A stretch of 24,389 nucleotides of DNA, from assembly GCA_041908765.1 (NCBI GenBank), contig JAYREU010000002.1, forward strand, positions 1 through 24,389, written 5' to 3'. Of this stretch, positions 8,685-17,283 are shown in pieces. The translations under genes and the position numbers were made by a program. The notes under the pieces were generated by a model. It was given only the letters and a program-made list of their open reading frames with translations, was not told the origin of the DNA and did no database searches. Numbering within the stretch: position 1 is the first letter of the stretch; each line of letters begins with the position of its first letter. This DNA is from CAYUST01 sp041908765. Lineage in GTDB: Bacteria > Patescibacteriota > Gracilibacteria > Absconditabacterales > Absconditicoccaceae.

Positions 8685-9293
8685 ATGAAAACACCAAAAC
8701 CAACACTCCTCTTCGATATGGATGGTACTACCTATAATTTTCATGAACGTCTCGCTGAGAAAATTGCTGGAGAACCTCGTCTGCCTGAGGAGTTTCGCAA
8801 ACAAATGAGTGACACTGCCAATCGAACACAAATGAAAATTTGGAAGCTCTTTGGTGATGACACTAAGGTACACAAAGAGATTGAACGTATTATCTATAGT
8901 CTCTATCGTACACGTGAGTTTTTTGCTAGTTTACAACCCTATCCTGGTATTGTGGAGACCCTCAAAGCACTCCAAAGAGATTATAATGTTTATATATGTT
9001 CGAGACCATCTATACTCCCTTTTGGCTCTGAGTCAGTGAAAGTTGATACCATAATTCGTGACTTTGGGGCAAAGTGGAGAGAGCAAATTCTTTTGATGCA
9101 TGACAAGACTATGGCACGTGGGGATATCCTATTTGATGATACCTGGAGAGTGCAACAGGGAGTTTTTGTCCCTGAGCGAAAGTTATTCTTGATAGATCAT
9201 GCATACAATAGAGAATTTGCTGATGTGCAAAGAGTCTACTTAAATAAACAAGAGCAATGGCCACGCATTATCGCTGAGACGCTTGCACAATAG
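8685..9293 (+). CDS. HAD-type 5'(3')-deoxyribonucleotidase-like phosphatase
   Basis: It is 202 aa with no TGA. HAD motif I is LLFDMDGT (8-15, Asp11 and Asp13). EFFASLQPYPGIVETLKAL leads to motif II at VYICSRP, then MHDKTMARGDILFDDTW supplies the Lys and the acidic pair of motifs III and IV. This layout is that of the NT5C family, which dephosphorylates deoxynucleoside monophosphates. Co-transcribed with nadK (15-nt gap) and the next gene (27 nt). Here the substrate could instead be NMN or another pyridine or CoA intermediate; the sequence alone does not decide. Confidence 0.78.
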   Translation: MKTPKPTLLFDMDGTTYNFHERLAEKIAGEPRLPEEFRKQMSDTANRTQMKIWKLFGDDTKVHKEIERIIYSLYRTREFFASLQPYPGIVETLKALQRDYNVYICSRPSILPFGSESVKVDTIIRDFGAKWREQILLMHDKTMARGDILFDDTWRVQQGVFVPERKLFLIDHAYNREFADVQRVYLNKQEQWPRIIAETLAQ

Positions 9294-9320
9294 TTTTTTT
9301 TATCCTATTTATGTCGTACT

Positions 9321-10499
9321 ATGGTAAACTATGATCAACTGAATCAAGACCTCGCCCGTGCTATTATAGCCAAACATCCTGCACAATGTCCGCCCTTGCT
9401 TGTGCTAGACGAGATTGGTGCAAATGTTGAAGTTGCTCATACGCTTCAGACACAATCTGGTAGTAGCAAAATAATTGAGAAAGCATTGTGTAGCTATAAA
9501 GAATATGAACAGAAATGGAATACACACAAATACAGAAGCGTTTCCAAAGAATTTATAGCAGATGGCCTGCAGTGGTATACCCCCAAGTTTCCTGATCAGA
9601 AAGTTTTTCTTAATAGTTTCCAGACGACTACAGATCCGTCTGCGGTTACCCATGGCTTTGTGGGGCTTACTCGTGCGAGGAAACAAGCAGATATCCTTCA
9701 TATAACTATTCCTGAGCCATTGGAGCGCAGGGAGTATCAACAGATTGTGGGTAATATTTGATTGCAACTCATACATAATCTTGTTGATCGTACTCCTATT
9801 GTGACCGACTACATTGATCAATGGTATCGTATGGACGCATGAATTCTCCAGCAAGATATCCAAACAACTATAGAGCACATGTGACCTGGGTCTATGGTCT
9901 GTATCAATGCTGATGGTAACCTGTGTAGAATGGAAGATATTGCAAGAACGAGAGAAGGATACCAACCCTTAATTGTCATGAAATGATCTTTCAATCCACC
10001 CCATGTAGGTCATCTTCATATGATGGAGGAAACGCAGAAGAAATACCCCAAGCATATCCCTTTGTTTTCCATATCTGTGGATACCTATGACAAAGGAAAA
10101 GTCGATGCGCAACAACTTATCAAAAGAATAACCCGAATCAATGGTCTTGGCTATCCAGTAGTGCTCTTTGGTTCTGGTCTCTTCAAAGACAATATTGATG
10201 TGTTGAGATATAAGAATAATCAGGAGTTTGTATTCCCTATTGGTCTGGATACGAGCAAGAGAATTATTGAAACATATGCAGGTAGAGAAGATGAGATGTT
10301 GCAGGACTTTGGAGGAATCATGTTCGAGGAGTTTGCAAGAAATTGAGTTGAGGATATCTCTTCACGCTTCCCAGAACTATTCTCCAAAAATACTATGCCT
10401 CATCTTGATATTTCAAGCACTGCAATTAGGGGTACCCCATCTGATGCAAAATTATTTATCCCCGAAAAGATCCGTGAACTGGTAACCGGTACGTTATAA
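9321..10499 (+). CDS. CinA-like domain fused to NMN/NaMN adenylyltransferase
   Basis: It is 392 aa with five TGA-Gly codons. Residues 1-165 resemble the CinA C-terminal/PncC (NMN amidohydrolase) fold: HTLQTQSGSSKIIEKALCSY aligns with the family's LTxxPGSS...GGxxxY, followed by a VSKEFIADGL helix. The usual AESCTGG active-site loop reads LDEIGANVEVA, so the catalytic Ser appears lost. Residues about 219-392 are a nucleotidyltransferase: GSFNPPHVGH (222-231, Gly222 is TGA) and LDISSTAIRG, the NadD/NMNAT signatures. It likely makes NAD or deamido-NAD from the mononucleotide. It stands between the nucleotidase and a gene of unknown function. The adenylyltransferase call is firm; the N-terminal call is moderate. 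Confidence 0.8.
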
Positions 10500-10521
10500 T
10501 CATTTTTATTTGTACAATTGG

Positions 10522-11619
10522 ATGAGAAAGCCGCTTTTCCTCCCAGATCACCGTCTTGTTGAATCTTGAAAAGGTTTTGGTGTTGATTCTCTCATTGCAG
10601 GATGAGTAAATGGTGTGGGCACCTATTTGACAGAGCAACTTCCCATGGAAGGATTTTCTGAAGTGCAGAAAAACCTTTTACTCTCTGTCGCAGGGCCGAT
10701 ATTCGAGAAATTTGGATTTTCCCCGAGACATATTCTTTTGGCAGTACAGCATTGGAAACGTTCATTACCTGAGGAAAGAAAAAGTTTTATGAATTATGCA
10801 AAGCAGGTACTCAAGTGAGGTGGCCTGAGTATTATCAAAGATGCAACGTTACATGATCCTTTGCATGGAGCACTCACCTACACATGGCTACAACATGACT
10901 GGGGAAATTTGCCTCCAAGCGTAATTTCATTTTTTAGTTTTTTGATTGCCTTATGTGGAGTGCTCTTGATTGAGTTATGATATGATGAAACAAAATATAT
11001 CTATTTTAAGCATCTTCTTGAGCAGGCTAAATTTCATCTTGAATCGTATCATGAGTCTAGATTAATAATGACCAAACAGATTCATACTGAGGAGGTATTT
11101 GCTTTGTTGTGAGAACAAGCTTCGTTTGATGAGCTTAGCTTACGAAAGTATAGCGATACCTATTATCCTACCAAACGTGAATTATATGGAGGGAGATATG
11201 TGGATCTGAGAACAAGAGAAAGAATGTGTCTGGATCAGCAAGATACTCCAACAGAACGTTCTACACAAATTGTTTTCACCAAGCCCAAAAAGGAAGTTAC
11301 TAAGGGACTTGATCAGTACAACTATTTTACTATCAAAAAAGACAAGCGATACCGCAAAGAGCATGACATACAAGGTCTTGAGCAATATATCCAATCAGGA
11401 GATGAGCTTCGTTATGTAACGTTTGAGAGAGCGATCGCGAGAGACACAGCATGATTGTTGGCTGCTGTAGATCGTATGTCGACGGGTGAGTGTTTGATAG
11501 AGCTCAAAGTACATCCTGGTAAACAGCATATTCTTATCCAGGCAGTGAAAGACTTGCAAGACACCTTTGGTGGCTTACAACAGGTGACGCGAGGCAAGCA
11601 AAGATTGTTGTTGGGATAA
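10522..11619 (+). CDS. unknown protein closing the CoA/NAD operon
   Basis: It is 365 aa with six TGA-Gly codons and is not recognised. It begins MRKPLFLPDHRLVES. A possible conserved segment is LSIIKDATLHDPLHGALTY (about 101-119, rich in His and Asp). One hydrophobic segment follows at about 131-153 (PPSVISFFSFLIALCGVLLI), then YHESRLIMTKQIHTEE, and a charged C-terminal half with DLRTRERMCLD and QYNYFTIKKDKRYRKEH. The start is the ATG 22 nt after the preceding stop; TTTGTACA, also seen before nadK, lies just upstream. Continuous frame, tight spacing and TGA use like its neighbours support a real gene. It may be a membrane-associated partner of the operon; no function is claimed. Confidence 0.6.
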
Positions 11620-11634
11620 AGTTATGGAAGCTCT

Positions 11635-11652
11635 GCAAAATTAAATTTTTGC
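11635..11652 (+). terminator. weak AT-rich terminator of the CoA/NAD operon
   Basis: A 6-bp stem GCAAAA/TTTTGC with a TTAAAT loop, followed by GTATTTTT, 16 nt after the stop codon. The stem is short and AT-rich, so efficiency is doubtful. Confidence 0.35.
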
Positions 11653-11718
11653 GTATTTTTCTGGCGTAACATGATTTGTCAAACGACCTGAAAAGGCAGT
11701 TCACAACGCTTCCTAGAT

Positions 11719-11779
11719 GAACCTCTTCAGGCGTCTCTAAAAGCACCCAAGCGTACTTTTAGGACTACTTCAGAGGTTC
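11719..11779. repeat. long interrupted inverted repeat between convergent genes
   Basis: Outer arms GAACCTCT (11719-11726) and AGAGGTTC (11772-11779) match perfectly. Inner arms CTAAAAG (11737-11743) and CTTTTAG (11756-11762) also match, extended by GTC/GAC across a one-base bulge. The loop is 12 nt. It ends two bases before the stop codon of the minus-strand gene. It has no long T tract, so it may be an mRNA 3'-end structure rather than a classical terminator. Confidence 0.5.
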
Positions 11780-11780
11780 C

Positions 11781-12380
11781 TTATGCGACTCTCTTGTTCC
11801 TCCGTACATCATGGAAACAATGTGGACGATAGATACTGAAGGGATCTTTGAGAAATACTTGATGATAAGAATTTTGAACGTGTTGGAGCGCTTCTAGAAA
11901 ATAGTGATCAAGCGTGTCTTTTTCGCACGTGAGCAATTTAAGCAGTTGTTGATGTGGGTACAAATTTCTTTGTCCTAGAAGTTCATGGAGTGATGTATGC
12001 GGTCCTCTAGGGAGGTTGATGATATTATCTTGATTCAGAGGATGACCGTTGAGATGTTGGTTTTTGAAGATGATGTGATGATCTGAAGGATCATCTCTGA
12101 GCATATGCGTGGTCAGATACTCTGAGAAATACTCTCTTGGATGTTGTTCAATCTTGGTTTGGGGAGAGGTGTGATTGGTGAGGACGTTTCAGGTGAGCAG
12201 CGCGTGTACTTCTTCTGCAAAACCACAATCTGGATGCATTGCGCTCTCATTTATTTGAAGTACGTACTGTATTCTTGCATGGGTATCGGTTAGCGCAGGA
12301 GCACCAAAAAAATTGATCCAATGTTGTATGAGTGGATCATAGAGATCTTCTTCTTCGAAATGAGGTAGTGTGTAGTGCAT
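11781..12380 (-). CDS. unknown soluble protein
   Basis: It is 199 aa from the ATG at 12380 with one TGA-Gly. An in-frame TTG at 12413 would add 11 residues. The family is not recognised. It is rich in His, Leu and Gln. Recognisable patches are EEEDLYDPLIQHWINFFGAP, MHPDCGFAEEVHALL, and a likely core IINLPRGPHTSLHELLGQRN (His-x3-Leu-His-Glu) followed by PHQQLLKLLT. The HxxLHE patch could bind metal, but this is a guess. There is no membrane segment. A TATACT-type -10 lies at 12415-12420 on the minus strand, 34 nt before the ATG. Divergent from the CcdA-like gene and convergent with the CoA/NAD operon. Confidence 0.6.
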
Positions 12381-12460
12381 GCCTTTTGATACGTTACTCG
12401 ATGAAAAAATCAAGAGTATATTGACATAATATATTTATCTGTTTTCTATAGAGTCTATTT

Positions 12461-12489
12461 TTGCTTTTCTGTTCATTTTCTCCTATACT
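12461..12489 (+). promoter_or_regulatory. promoter of the CcdA-like gene
   Basis: TTGCTT at 12461-12466, a 17-nt spacer and TATACT at 12484-12489, ending 26 nt before the ATG. Confidence 0.6.
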
Positions 12490-12515
12490 TAGCTGTCTTT
12501 AGTTGTTCCTTACTG

Positions 12516-13229
12516 ATGGCTTTGTGGTTGATTACGTTCGTTGCAGGTGTCTTTACAGTCCTTTCCCCTTGTACCTTACCGTTGTTGCCGGTACTTTTTG
12601 GCGTGAGTGCTTTACCTGGGAAGCGTTTGCGCATACATATCGTTCTTATTGCATTTGCACTATCTGTTCTTGTGTTAACGATTTGACTCAAGGTGGTGTT
12701 TACTCAGTTACCCTTTGACCAAGACGATTTCCGTTTGTTGTCCGCAGTCGTGTTTATCATGTTTGGTGCTCTTATTTTGTTACCACGTTTGTGGGATCAG
12801 ATTATTGGACTGCTATGAGTACAGCAAAGTATTAGCTCTTTCTTGGATCGTTTTACTCATTCACCTTGGTATGAGGTAGTGTTAGGTTTGTTACTCGGTC
12901 CTTTGTTCAATAGTTGTTCTCCCACCTACTTACTCCTCATAGCGACTATTCTTCCAACTGATTTTTGAAATGGAATAGTGGCAACACTTGTCTACTTGTT
13001 GTGAGTGTGTATGACGCTAGGGTTGTTGTTTGCCTGAGGGCAGTTCATTTTCCGTCGTGTACGTCTTTCTGCATGAGTTCTCCAACATACCAAAAAGATA
13101 TTTGCTATTGGTATGCTATTGCTGGGTATTGCACTTCGATTTGGTGCTGATAAATGGCTTTCTACTGAGATTATTAGTGCATGATGGGGTATCGATACTA
13201 CTACGTGGGAGGCGCAACTACTGCGTTAG
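12516..13229 (+). CDS. CcdA/DsbD-like membrane thiol-disulfide transporter
   Basis: It is 237 aa with seven TGA-Gly codons. It is very hydrophobic, with about six membrane segments. GVFTVLSPCTLPLLPVLFG near the N-terminus (Cys19) is the hallmark loop of the CcdA/DsbD transmembrane family. The second half repeats it as LGPLFNSCSPTYLLLI (Cys134), giving the expected pair of membrane cysteines in an internally duplicated fold. Such proteins carry electrons from cytoplasmic thioredoxin across the membrane to reduce extracytoplasmic disulfides. Under the standard code this gene would appear as useless scraps. Its TAG overlaps the TAA of the convergent dinB in the tetranucleotide TTAG (13226-13229). 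A DCC-family thiol protein is encoded about 2 kb away. Confidence 0.78.
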
Positions 13230-14407
13230 ATTTTTTTCTTGTGATGTAGCGTAGCTGGATGAATGAGTTTTTTCCCTCGTTTTTGATTGATCTTGGTCAT
13301 GCAGGTGCTGAGTGTTTTTTGCTGTTCGGTAGTGTCCGAAAAAAGTCATGGGGTATACCATGCACTCTGAATGAGCGATCACACTCAGATGCCCGTTCCT
13401 TTATACAGCATACCTACTTGATAATGAGTAGTGAGTAGTTTTTTGAAAGAAGATTGGAGAGTGGATTTGTCTTGGGTATAGGCGGGGAGTTGTGCTTCAT
13501 AGCTGTGCCAATGTAATGCGCTATCTCTCAATGCTATCCAGAGGTGTTGTGCCTGCAGGTTGTTCATTATAAGATCCATGAAGACCTTTTCTCGATGTCA
13601 CAGAAGATGTTGTCGAAGTGCTTGTTCGGTCATAGCAGTTGCTCTCATGAATGATCTGCTTGAACTTATACTCTTGGGAGCTTGCGGTGGTGACAGATGT
13701 GCTGCGAGGGCGTGACCACGCAATCCGTGTCGTATTTGTTGTCATGTCACACCAAAGCGAGATTTGATCGTGCTGAGAGGGAGTTGTATGTAGGAAGCAA
13801 CCGTAGGAGTACTGTGTACTTTGGGAAGAGTTTTTCTTCATATGCCAGAAACTTTTTCAAGAGGACAGTCTGCTAGGAGCTGATTGATAGTGGTACTTTG
13901 CAATGCTACACCACACCCTTGTGGTTTGTGGAGCGTGGAAAATAATTTGGCCAACAGAGGGGTGGGGGCACTGCCTAGGGTGAGAGGTATTCACGTACTA
14001 GCTATGAGATGTTGTTGTATATGTGTGCACCATTGTGATCGATCCATCTGTGGAGGTTTGGTGTCGGTGATATCTAGATAGACTTCATCAATACTTGCTT
14101 GCAAGATGCGGGGAGTAATCTCTTGGCAACGTGCAGATAATTGTGCAGAAACGTATTGATACCAAGCAAAATCAGGCTGACAAAAAACAGCCTCTTTGGG
14201 AAGAATCTGTTTGGCTTCTCGTAATGGTGTGCCTACACGAATACTATATGCTTTGGCTTCGTAGCTCACTGCTACTACAATAGGTCCACCGACACATACC
14301 GGTTTGGCGAGGAGTGATGGATCTCTTAGCCTTTCGCAGGAAACAAAAAAACAGTCTGCGTCTACCAAACATCGTACACGTGTACTGAGTGGATAGACTT
14401 CCTCCAT
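13226..14407 (-). CDS. dinB: Y-family DNA polymerase (Pol IV-like)
   Basis: Translesion polymerase. It is 393 aa with seven TGA-Gly codons. Palm: LVDADCFFVSCE (catalytic Asp16) and SIDEVYLD (105-112, Asp107 and Glu108). The steric patch YEAKAYSIRVGTPLREAK is typical of the family. The thumb helix-hairpin-helix is EKVSGIGRKT, with one Gly from TGA. The little finger begins near SISSSRSFM and ends in a basic tail. The ATG lies 2 nt after the lexA stop, so the two genes form one operon and dinB should be SOS-induced through the LexA box upstream of lexA. Without read-through only the first 138 residues would be called. Whether it is closer to DinB or UmuC cannot be fixed by eye. Confidence 0.9.
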
Positions 14408-14409
14408 TA

Positions 14410-14994
14410 TTATTCATATTTTCTAAATGACCCAATCACAATACCGAAGGTTTTGAGCTCTTCTGTAGGATAAATATCATCATATGCTTTGTTAGCGGCT
14501 CTCAAAAAGTGTTTGCCATGCTTGTCTTTGAGGAGATATTTGAGGGTATATTCATGATCCACTAATGCAACGACGAGATCACCCACACGAGCTGTCCTCC
14601 CTGTCTCGACGATGACAATATCTCCTTCATAGATACCAGCGTCTTTCATGCTTTCACCCCTCACCTTGATCAAAACGGTGTGTTGGGGATGACTGATGAG
14701 ATAATGCTCGACACTAATAGCATGTGGCAACACATCGCTGACTCACGTAGGAATACCTGCTTGGACCGACTCAAAAAAGGGAAGCGATACTAATTTGTCC
14801 TGAGGTAAATACGTAGAAGATCTTTTACTCAGATAGCCATTTTCTATCATTTGTTGGAAAAAGCGGTGAACAACACTTTTGGAATTCACGCCCAAAATTT
14901 CCATGCACATTTCGAATGAAGGAATCGTGCGATAGGCAAAATAATAATTTCTAAAACGATTGAGATAGACCTCAAAGAGTGATTGCTTGCCCAT
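14410..14994 (-). CDS. lexA: LexA-type SOS repressor with S24 autoprotease domain
   Basis: It is 194 aa with one TGA-Gly (residue 84). Residues 1-65 form a winged-helix DNA-binding domain (IPSFEMCMEILGVNSKSVVHRFFQQMIENGYL). The self-cleavage site is Ala79-Gly80 in VQAGIPTG, with the TGA-coded Gly four residues on. The catalytic Ser115 is in RGESMKDAGI, and Lys152 in EYTLKYLL completes the Ser/Lys dyad. UmuD shares the protease but lacks the DNA-binding domain, so LexA fits better. The gene is first in the lexA-dinB operon. A perfect palindrome containing GAAC-N4-GTTC overlaps its own promoter, implying autoregulation. Confidence 0.92.
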
Positions 14995-15012
14995 GGGTAT
15001 TTAGTGAGAGTA

Positions 15013-15032
15013 AAAAGAACATATGTTCTTTT
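15013..15032. promoter_or_regulatory. LexA operator (SOS box)
   Basis: A 20-bp perfect palindrome, AAAAGAACATATGTTCTTTT. Its core GAACATATGTTC matches the Gram-positive type SOS box (GAAC-N4-GTTC). It abuts the -10 of the lexA promoter and covers the expected transcription start, so bound LexA would block lexA-dinB. Confidence 0.85.
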
Positions 15033-15059
15033 ATATATGGTCTTATTTTGCTCTTGCAA
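15032..15059 (-). promoter_or_regulatory. promoter of lexA-dinB
   Basis: On the minus strand: TTGCAA (15059-15054), a 16-nt spacer and TATATA (15037-15032). The -35 is the centre of an 18-bp perfect palindrome at 15048-15065 (TTGCTCTTGCAAGAGCAA), which may be a second binding site or just symmetry around TTGCAA. Confidence 0.7.
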
Positions 15060-15079
15060 GAGCAAGTAGCTATCTGACA

Positions 15080-15107
15080 TTGTTATTTTCTCGAAAAGTG
15101 ATATATA
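15080..15107 (+). promoter_or_regulatory. promoter of the DCC-family gene
   Basis: TTGTTA at 15080-15085, a 16-nt spacer and TATATA at 15102-15107, 28 nt before the ATG. It is divergent from the lexA promoter; its -10 is about 70 bp from the LexA box, so SOS control of this gene is less likely. Confidence 0.5.
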
Positions 15108-15135
15108 TGGTGGTATTTATTGATGCGTAAGATAT

Positions 15136-15528
15136 ATGAACGAGTCCAAGAAACAGGTTGTGGTAGTATATGATGGAGATTGTCTTTTGTGTAGACAGTT
15201 TAAGAAGTATCTTGTCCTCAAACAGCGTTATGACCTACACATATATGATGGTAGGCAACATCCAGAGATTGTGCTTGATTTGGAGAAGAAAGGAGTGAAT
15301 TGTTCTGCAGGAATGGTGATTAGGATCGATGATACATATTATGTGTGAGCAGACGCCATTGCGCAGATCGATCGTTTGATATCTCCTAAAAAACGATATG
15401 ATCGCGTGATGATCTGGTTTTCTCGTCAACCCCTCTTACTTGCCATAGTCTATCCGTTGATCAAGTGAGTGAGAGCCTTGCAGCTTATAGTACAGTGAAA
15501 ATCCTTACACTATCACCACAAGAAATAA
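15136..15528 (+). CDS. DCC-family thiol-disulfide oxidoreductase-like protein (DUF393)
   Basis: It is 130 aa with three TGA-Gly codons. It opens with VVVVYDGDCLLCRQFKKYL, the DxDCxxC motif of the DCC/YuxK family (thioredoxin-like fold, CxxC at about residues 17-20). HIYDGRQHPEI and AGMVIRIDDTYYVGADAI fit the conserved middle. The C-terminal part (LLLAIVYPLIKGVRALQLI) is moderately hydrophobic. It probably acts in thiol redox chemistry; partners are unknown, though a CcdA-like electron carrier is encoded nearby. There is no Shine-Dalgarno before the ATG. Confidence 0.75.
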
Positions 15529-15562
15529 GGAGAGCCTACCATACATGAACTCCTATTTTTTC

Positions 15563-15590
15563 TTGCATAGCCTCTCCTTTCCACTACATT
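15563..15590 (+). promoter_or_regulatory. probable promoter of the PH-domain gene
   Basis: TTGCAT at 15563-15568, a 16-nt spacer and TACATT at 15585-15590, with a 40-nt leader to the ATG. A TATGAT a little further downstream is an alternative -10. Confidence 0.4.
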
Positions 15591-15630
15591 ACTTCTATGA
15601 TAGTCTCCCTTTTTATTGCTCAGCAACTCC

Positions 15631-16257
15631 ATGGTTAAAATCTTTTCCAATTTTGACACCTCTTTGATGAGGAGAGAGATAGAAAAAAGCCAAGAGGAAT
15701 TCGGTGTTGAAAATGTCTTAGCCATACGTAGAGATTTTATCTATCTTTTTTATAGAGTTCTTTTGCCTGTCCTTTTGCGATTTGTTGGTTCTTTGTGCAT
15801 CCTGTGGGCAATATATGGCATCGTGATATGAGATTCTCTTTTGGTAGGATTAGTGAGAATAGTTGGCTTGTGAGTTATTATCATTTGGTGATGGTATTGT
15901 GTAGGAGTAGCGCGAGTTAAGCTGATCGATTATTATATGGATTTCACCATCATCACTCCCAAAAAAGTGATGTCTTTCGATCAAACAGGCATCTTGCAAA
16001 AAACGACAAGAACACTTGATACAGAGAAAATTAAATCTATGCGTGTCGACAAGAGAGGCTTGTTGTGAAGTATTTTTAACTATTGATCTATTGTTTTCTT
16101 GTCTGAAGGAGATGCAGAGAGTTTATGAGAAATTAGACTCAATTATATGTCAGATCCCAATAGGCTGAGAGAGAAAATTGAGGTGATTATTGAACCACAT
16201 GTCCATGGAAAGAGTGTCATCAAATATTATACTAAAACCACTACCAAGACTACGTAA
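15631..16257 (+). CDS. membrane-anchored bacterial PH-domain protein
   Basis: It is 208 aa with six TGA-Gly codons. It has a cytoplasmic N-terminus (FDTSLMRREIEKSQEEFG), then two membrane segments at about residues 43-71 and 77-95. A domain follows with FTIITPKKVMSFDQTGIL, then DTEKIKSMRVDKRGLLGSIFNYGSI, which matches the membrane-flanking bPH2 (DUF304/YdbT) pattern of a gene-product strand, a tilted Gly-Ile-Leu turn and a closing G-x-I strand. The tail is rich in Thr and Lys. The role of these proteins is poorly known; some have been linked to envelope stress. No operon partner is evident. Confidence 0.68.
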
Positions 16258-16316
16258 ATTACTTCCCTCACCAGGGTTGTCTTTTTGTGTCAACATCAAT
16301 ACCATAAATTACTCAT

Positions 16317-16388
16317 ATGGCAAATTTGTCAAATCAAGAAGAGCGAGCAAAAGAAGAATATAGGTATGAACTGCTATTTCACAATTAG
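16317..16388 (+). CDS. possible 23-residue micro-ORF
   Basis: A short, highly charged peptide (MANLSNQEERAKEEYRYELL...) ends at TAG. A TACCAT lies 11 nt before the ATG, and an upstream CCCT/AGGG mini-hairpin with a T-rich tail may end the preceding gene. The peptide has natural-looking composition, but the frame is short enough to arise by chance. Confidence 0.2.
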   Translation: MANLSNQEERAKEEYRYELLFHN

Positions 16389-16405
16389 GAACTCTGCGTC
16401 ACCCA

Positions 16406-16433
16406 TTGCATTTCCTTGACACAAGGCTACAAC
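16406..16433 (+). promoter_or_regulatory. possible promoter of the TM-helix channel gene
   Basis: TTGCAT at 16406-16411, a 16-nt spacer and TACAAC at 16428-16433. A consensus TTGACA at 16416-16421 is an alternative -35, but lacks a good -10 at the right distance. Confidence 0.35.
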
Positions 16434-16468
16434 TATGGCGTATTTTACTTTTCTTTTTTTCACTATCC

Positions 16469-17137
16469 ATGAATATTGTAAATGACTTGTTTACCTTGGG
16501 TAATGGTTGGTCATGAACATTAGCGCAAACGGTGGCAGATTTCTTGCCAAGATTAGTGATTGCAGTCATCATCTGGGTAGTTGCTCGGTTGATAGCAAGA
16601 ACGATCAAAATGGGTGTGCACATTGCTCTAGGGAAGTTGGGAGTCGAAAGAATGGCAATTAGAGCAAAGATCAATCAGTTCTTGTCAAATGCTAATTATC
16701 ATGGGGGATTTAGTGAAATTGTTGCAGACATTATCTTTTGGTTACTCTACCTTTTTGGTATCAATATTGCCTTTGAAGTATTGGGACTAAGTGTTATATC
16801 AAGTTTGATTTCTGATCTTATTGCCTATATTCCCAATCTATTTGTAGCGGTATTGATTATCTTGGTGGGTGCGGTTGTTGCAAAATTTGTCAAAGATCTG
16901 ACTGACGGAGCAGCTAAGACAGCGAAATTTACTGCTGCTTGGTTGGGACACTTGGCATATGTAATTGTTATGTTGTTTGTCATCGTCACAGCACTCAAGC
17001 AAGCACAAGTAGACATCAGTTTCTTGACTGATAATATCAATACTATTATGATGGGCATTATGTTGGCTATTGGCCTTGCCTTTGGACTAGGTGGGAAGGA
17101 TAAAGCAAAAGAACTCATCGATAAATATATCAAATAA
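16469..17137 (+). CDS. conserved-TM-helix (PF05552-like) small channel-type membrane protein
   Basis: It is 222 aa with one TGA-Gly at residue 16. Hydrophobic segments are at about 24-42, 84-104, 107-133, 155-176 and 190-207. The closing motif MLAIGLAFGLGGKDKAKELIDKY is the hallmark of the conserved TM helix family found in small CmpX-like proteins and the N-termini of MscS relatives. The protein lacks a MscS beta domain, so it is a membrane pore-like or scaffold protein rather than a full channel. The true start is the ATG at 16469, upstream of the TGA; without read-through the first 21 residues would be missed. A strong terminator follows. Confidence 0.75.
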
Positions 17138-17162
17138 ATCTTTTTTGTAAAAAATATTTCGA

Positions 17163-17191
17163 GCGAGAGGAGGTCTTCCTCTCGCTTTTTT
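17163..17191 (+). terminator. strong rho-independent terminator
   Basis: A 9-bp GC-rich perfect stem GCGAGAGGA/TCCTCTCGC with loop GGTCT, followed by TTTTTT, 25 nt after the channel-like gene. Confidence 0.9.
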
Positions 17192-17283
17192 GTTTGAGAT
17201 GCATACAATCGATGAGAAGTACCTTTTCTGTAGGCCATTAAGAAGATTGGTATGTTCGTTTTTATGTTTTTTTCTCAATACTC

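Noticed and set aside
9405..9965. 186-codon minus-strand reading frame opposite the CinA-like domain
   Set aside because: It is a shadow of the plus-strand fusion gene, which has recognisable motifs and in-operon spacing.
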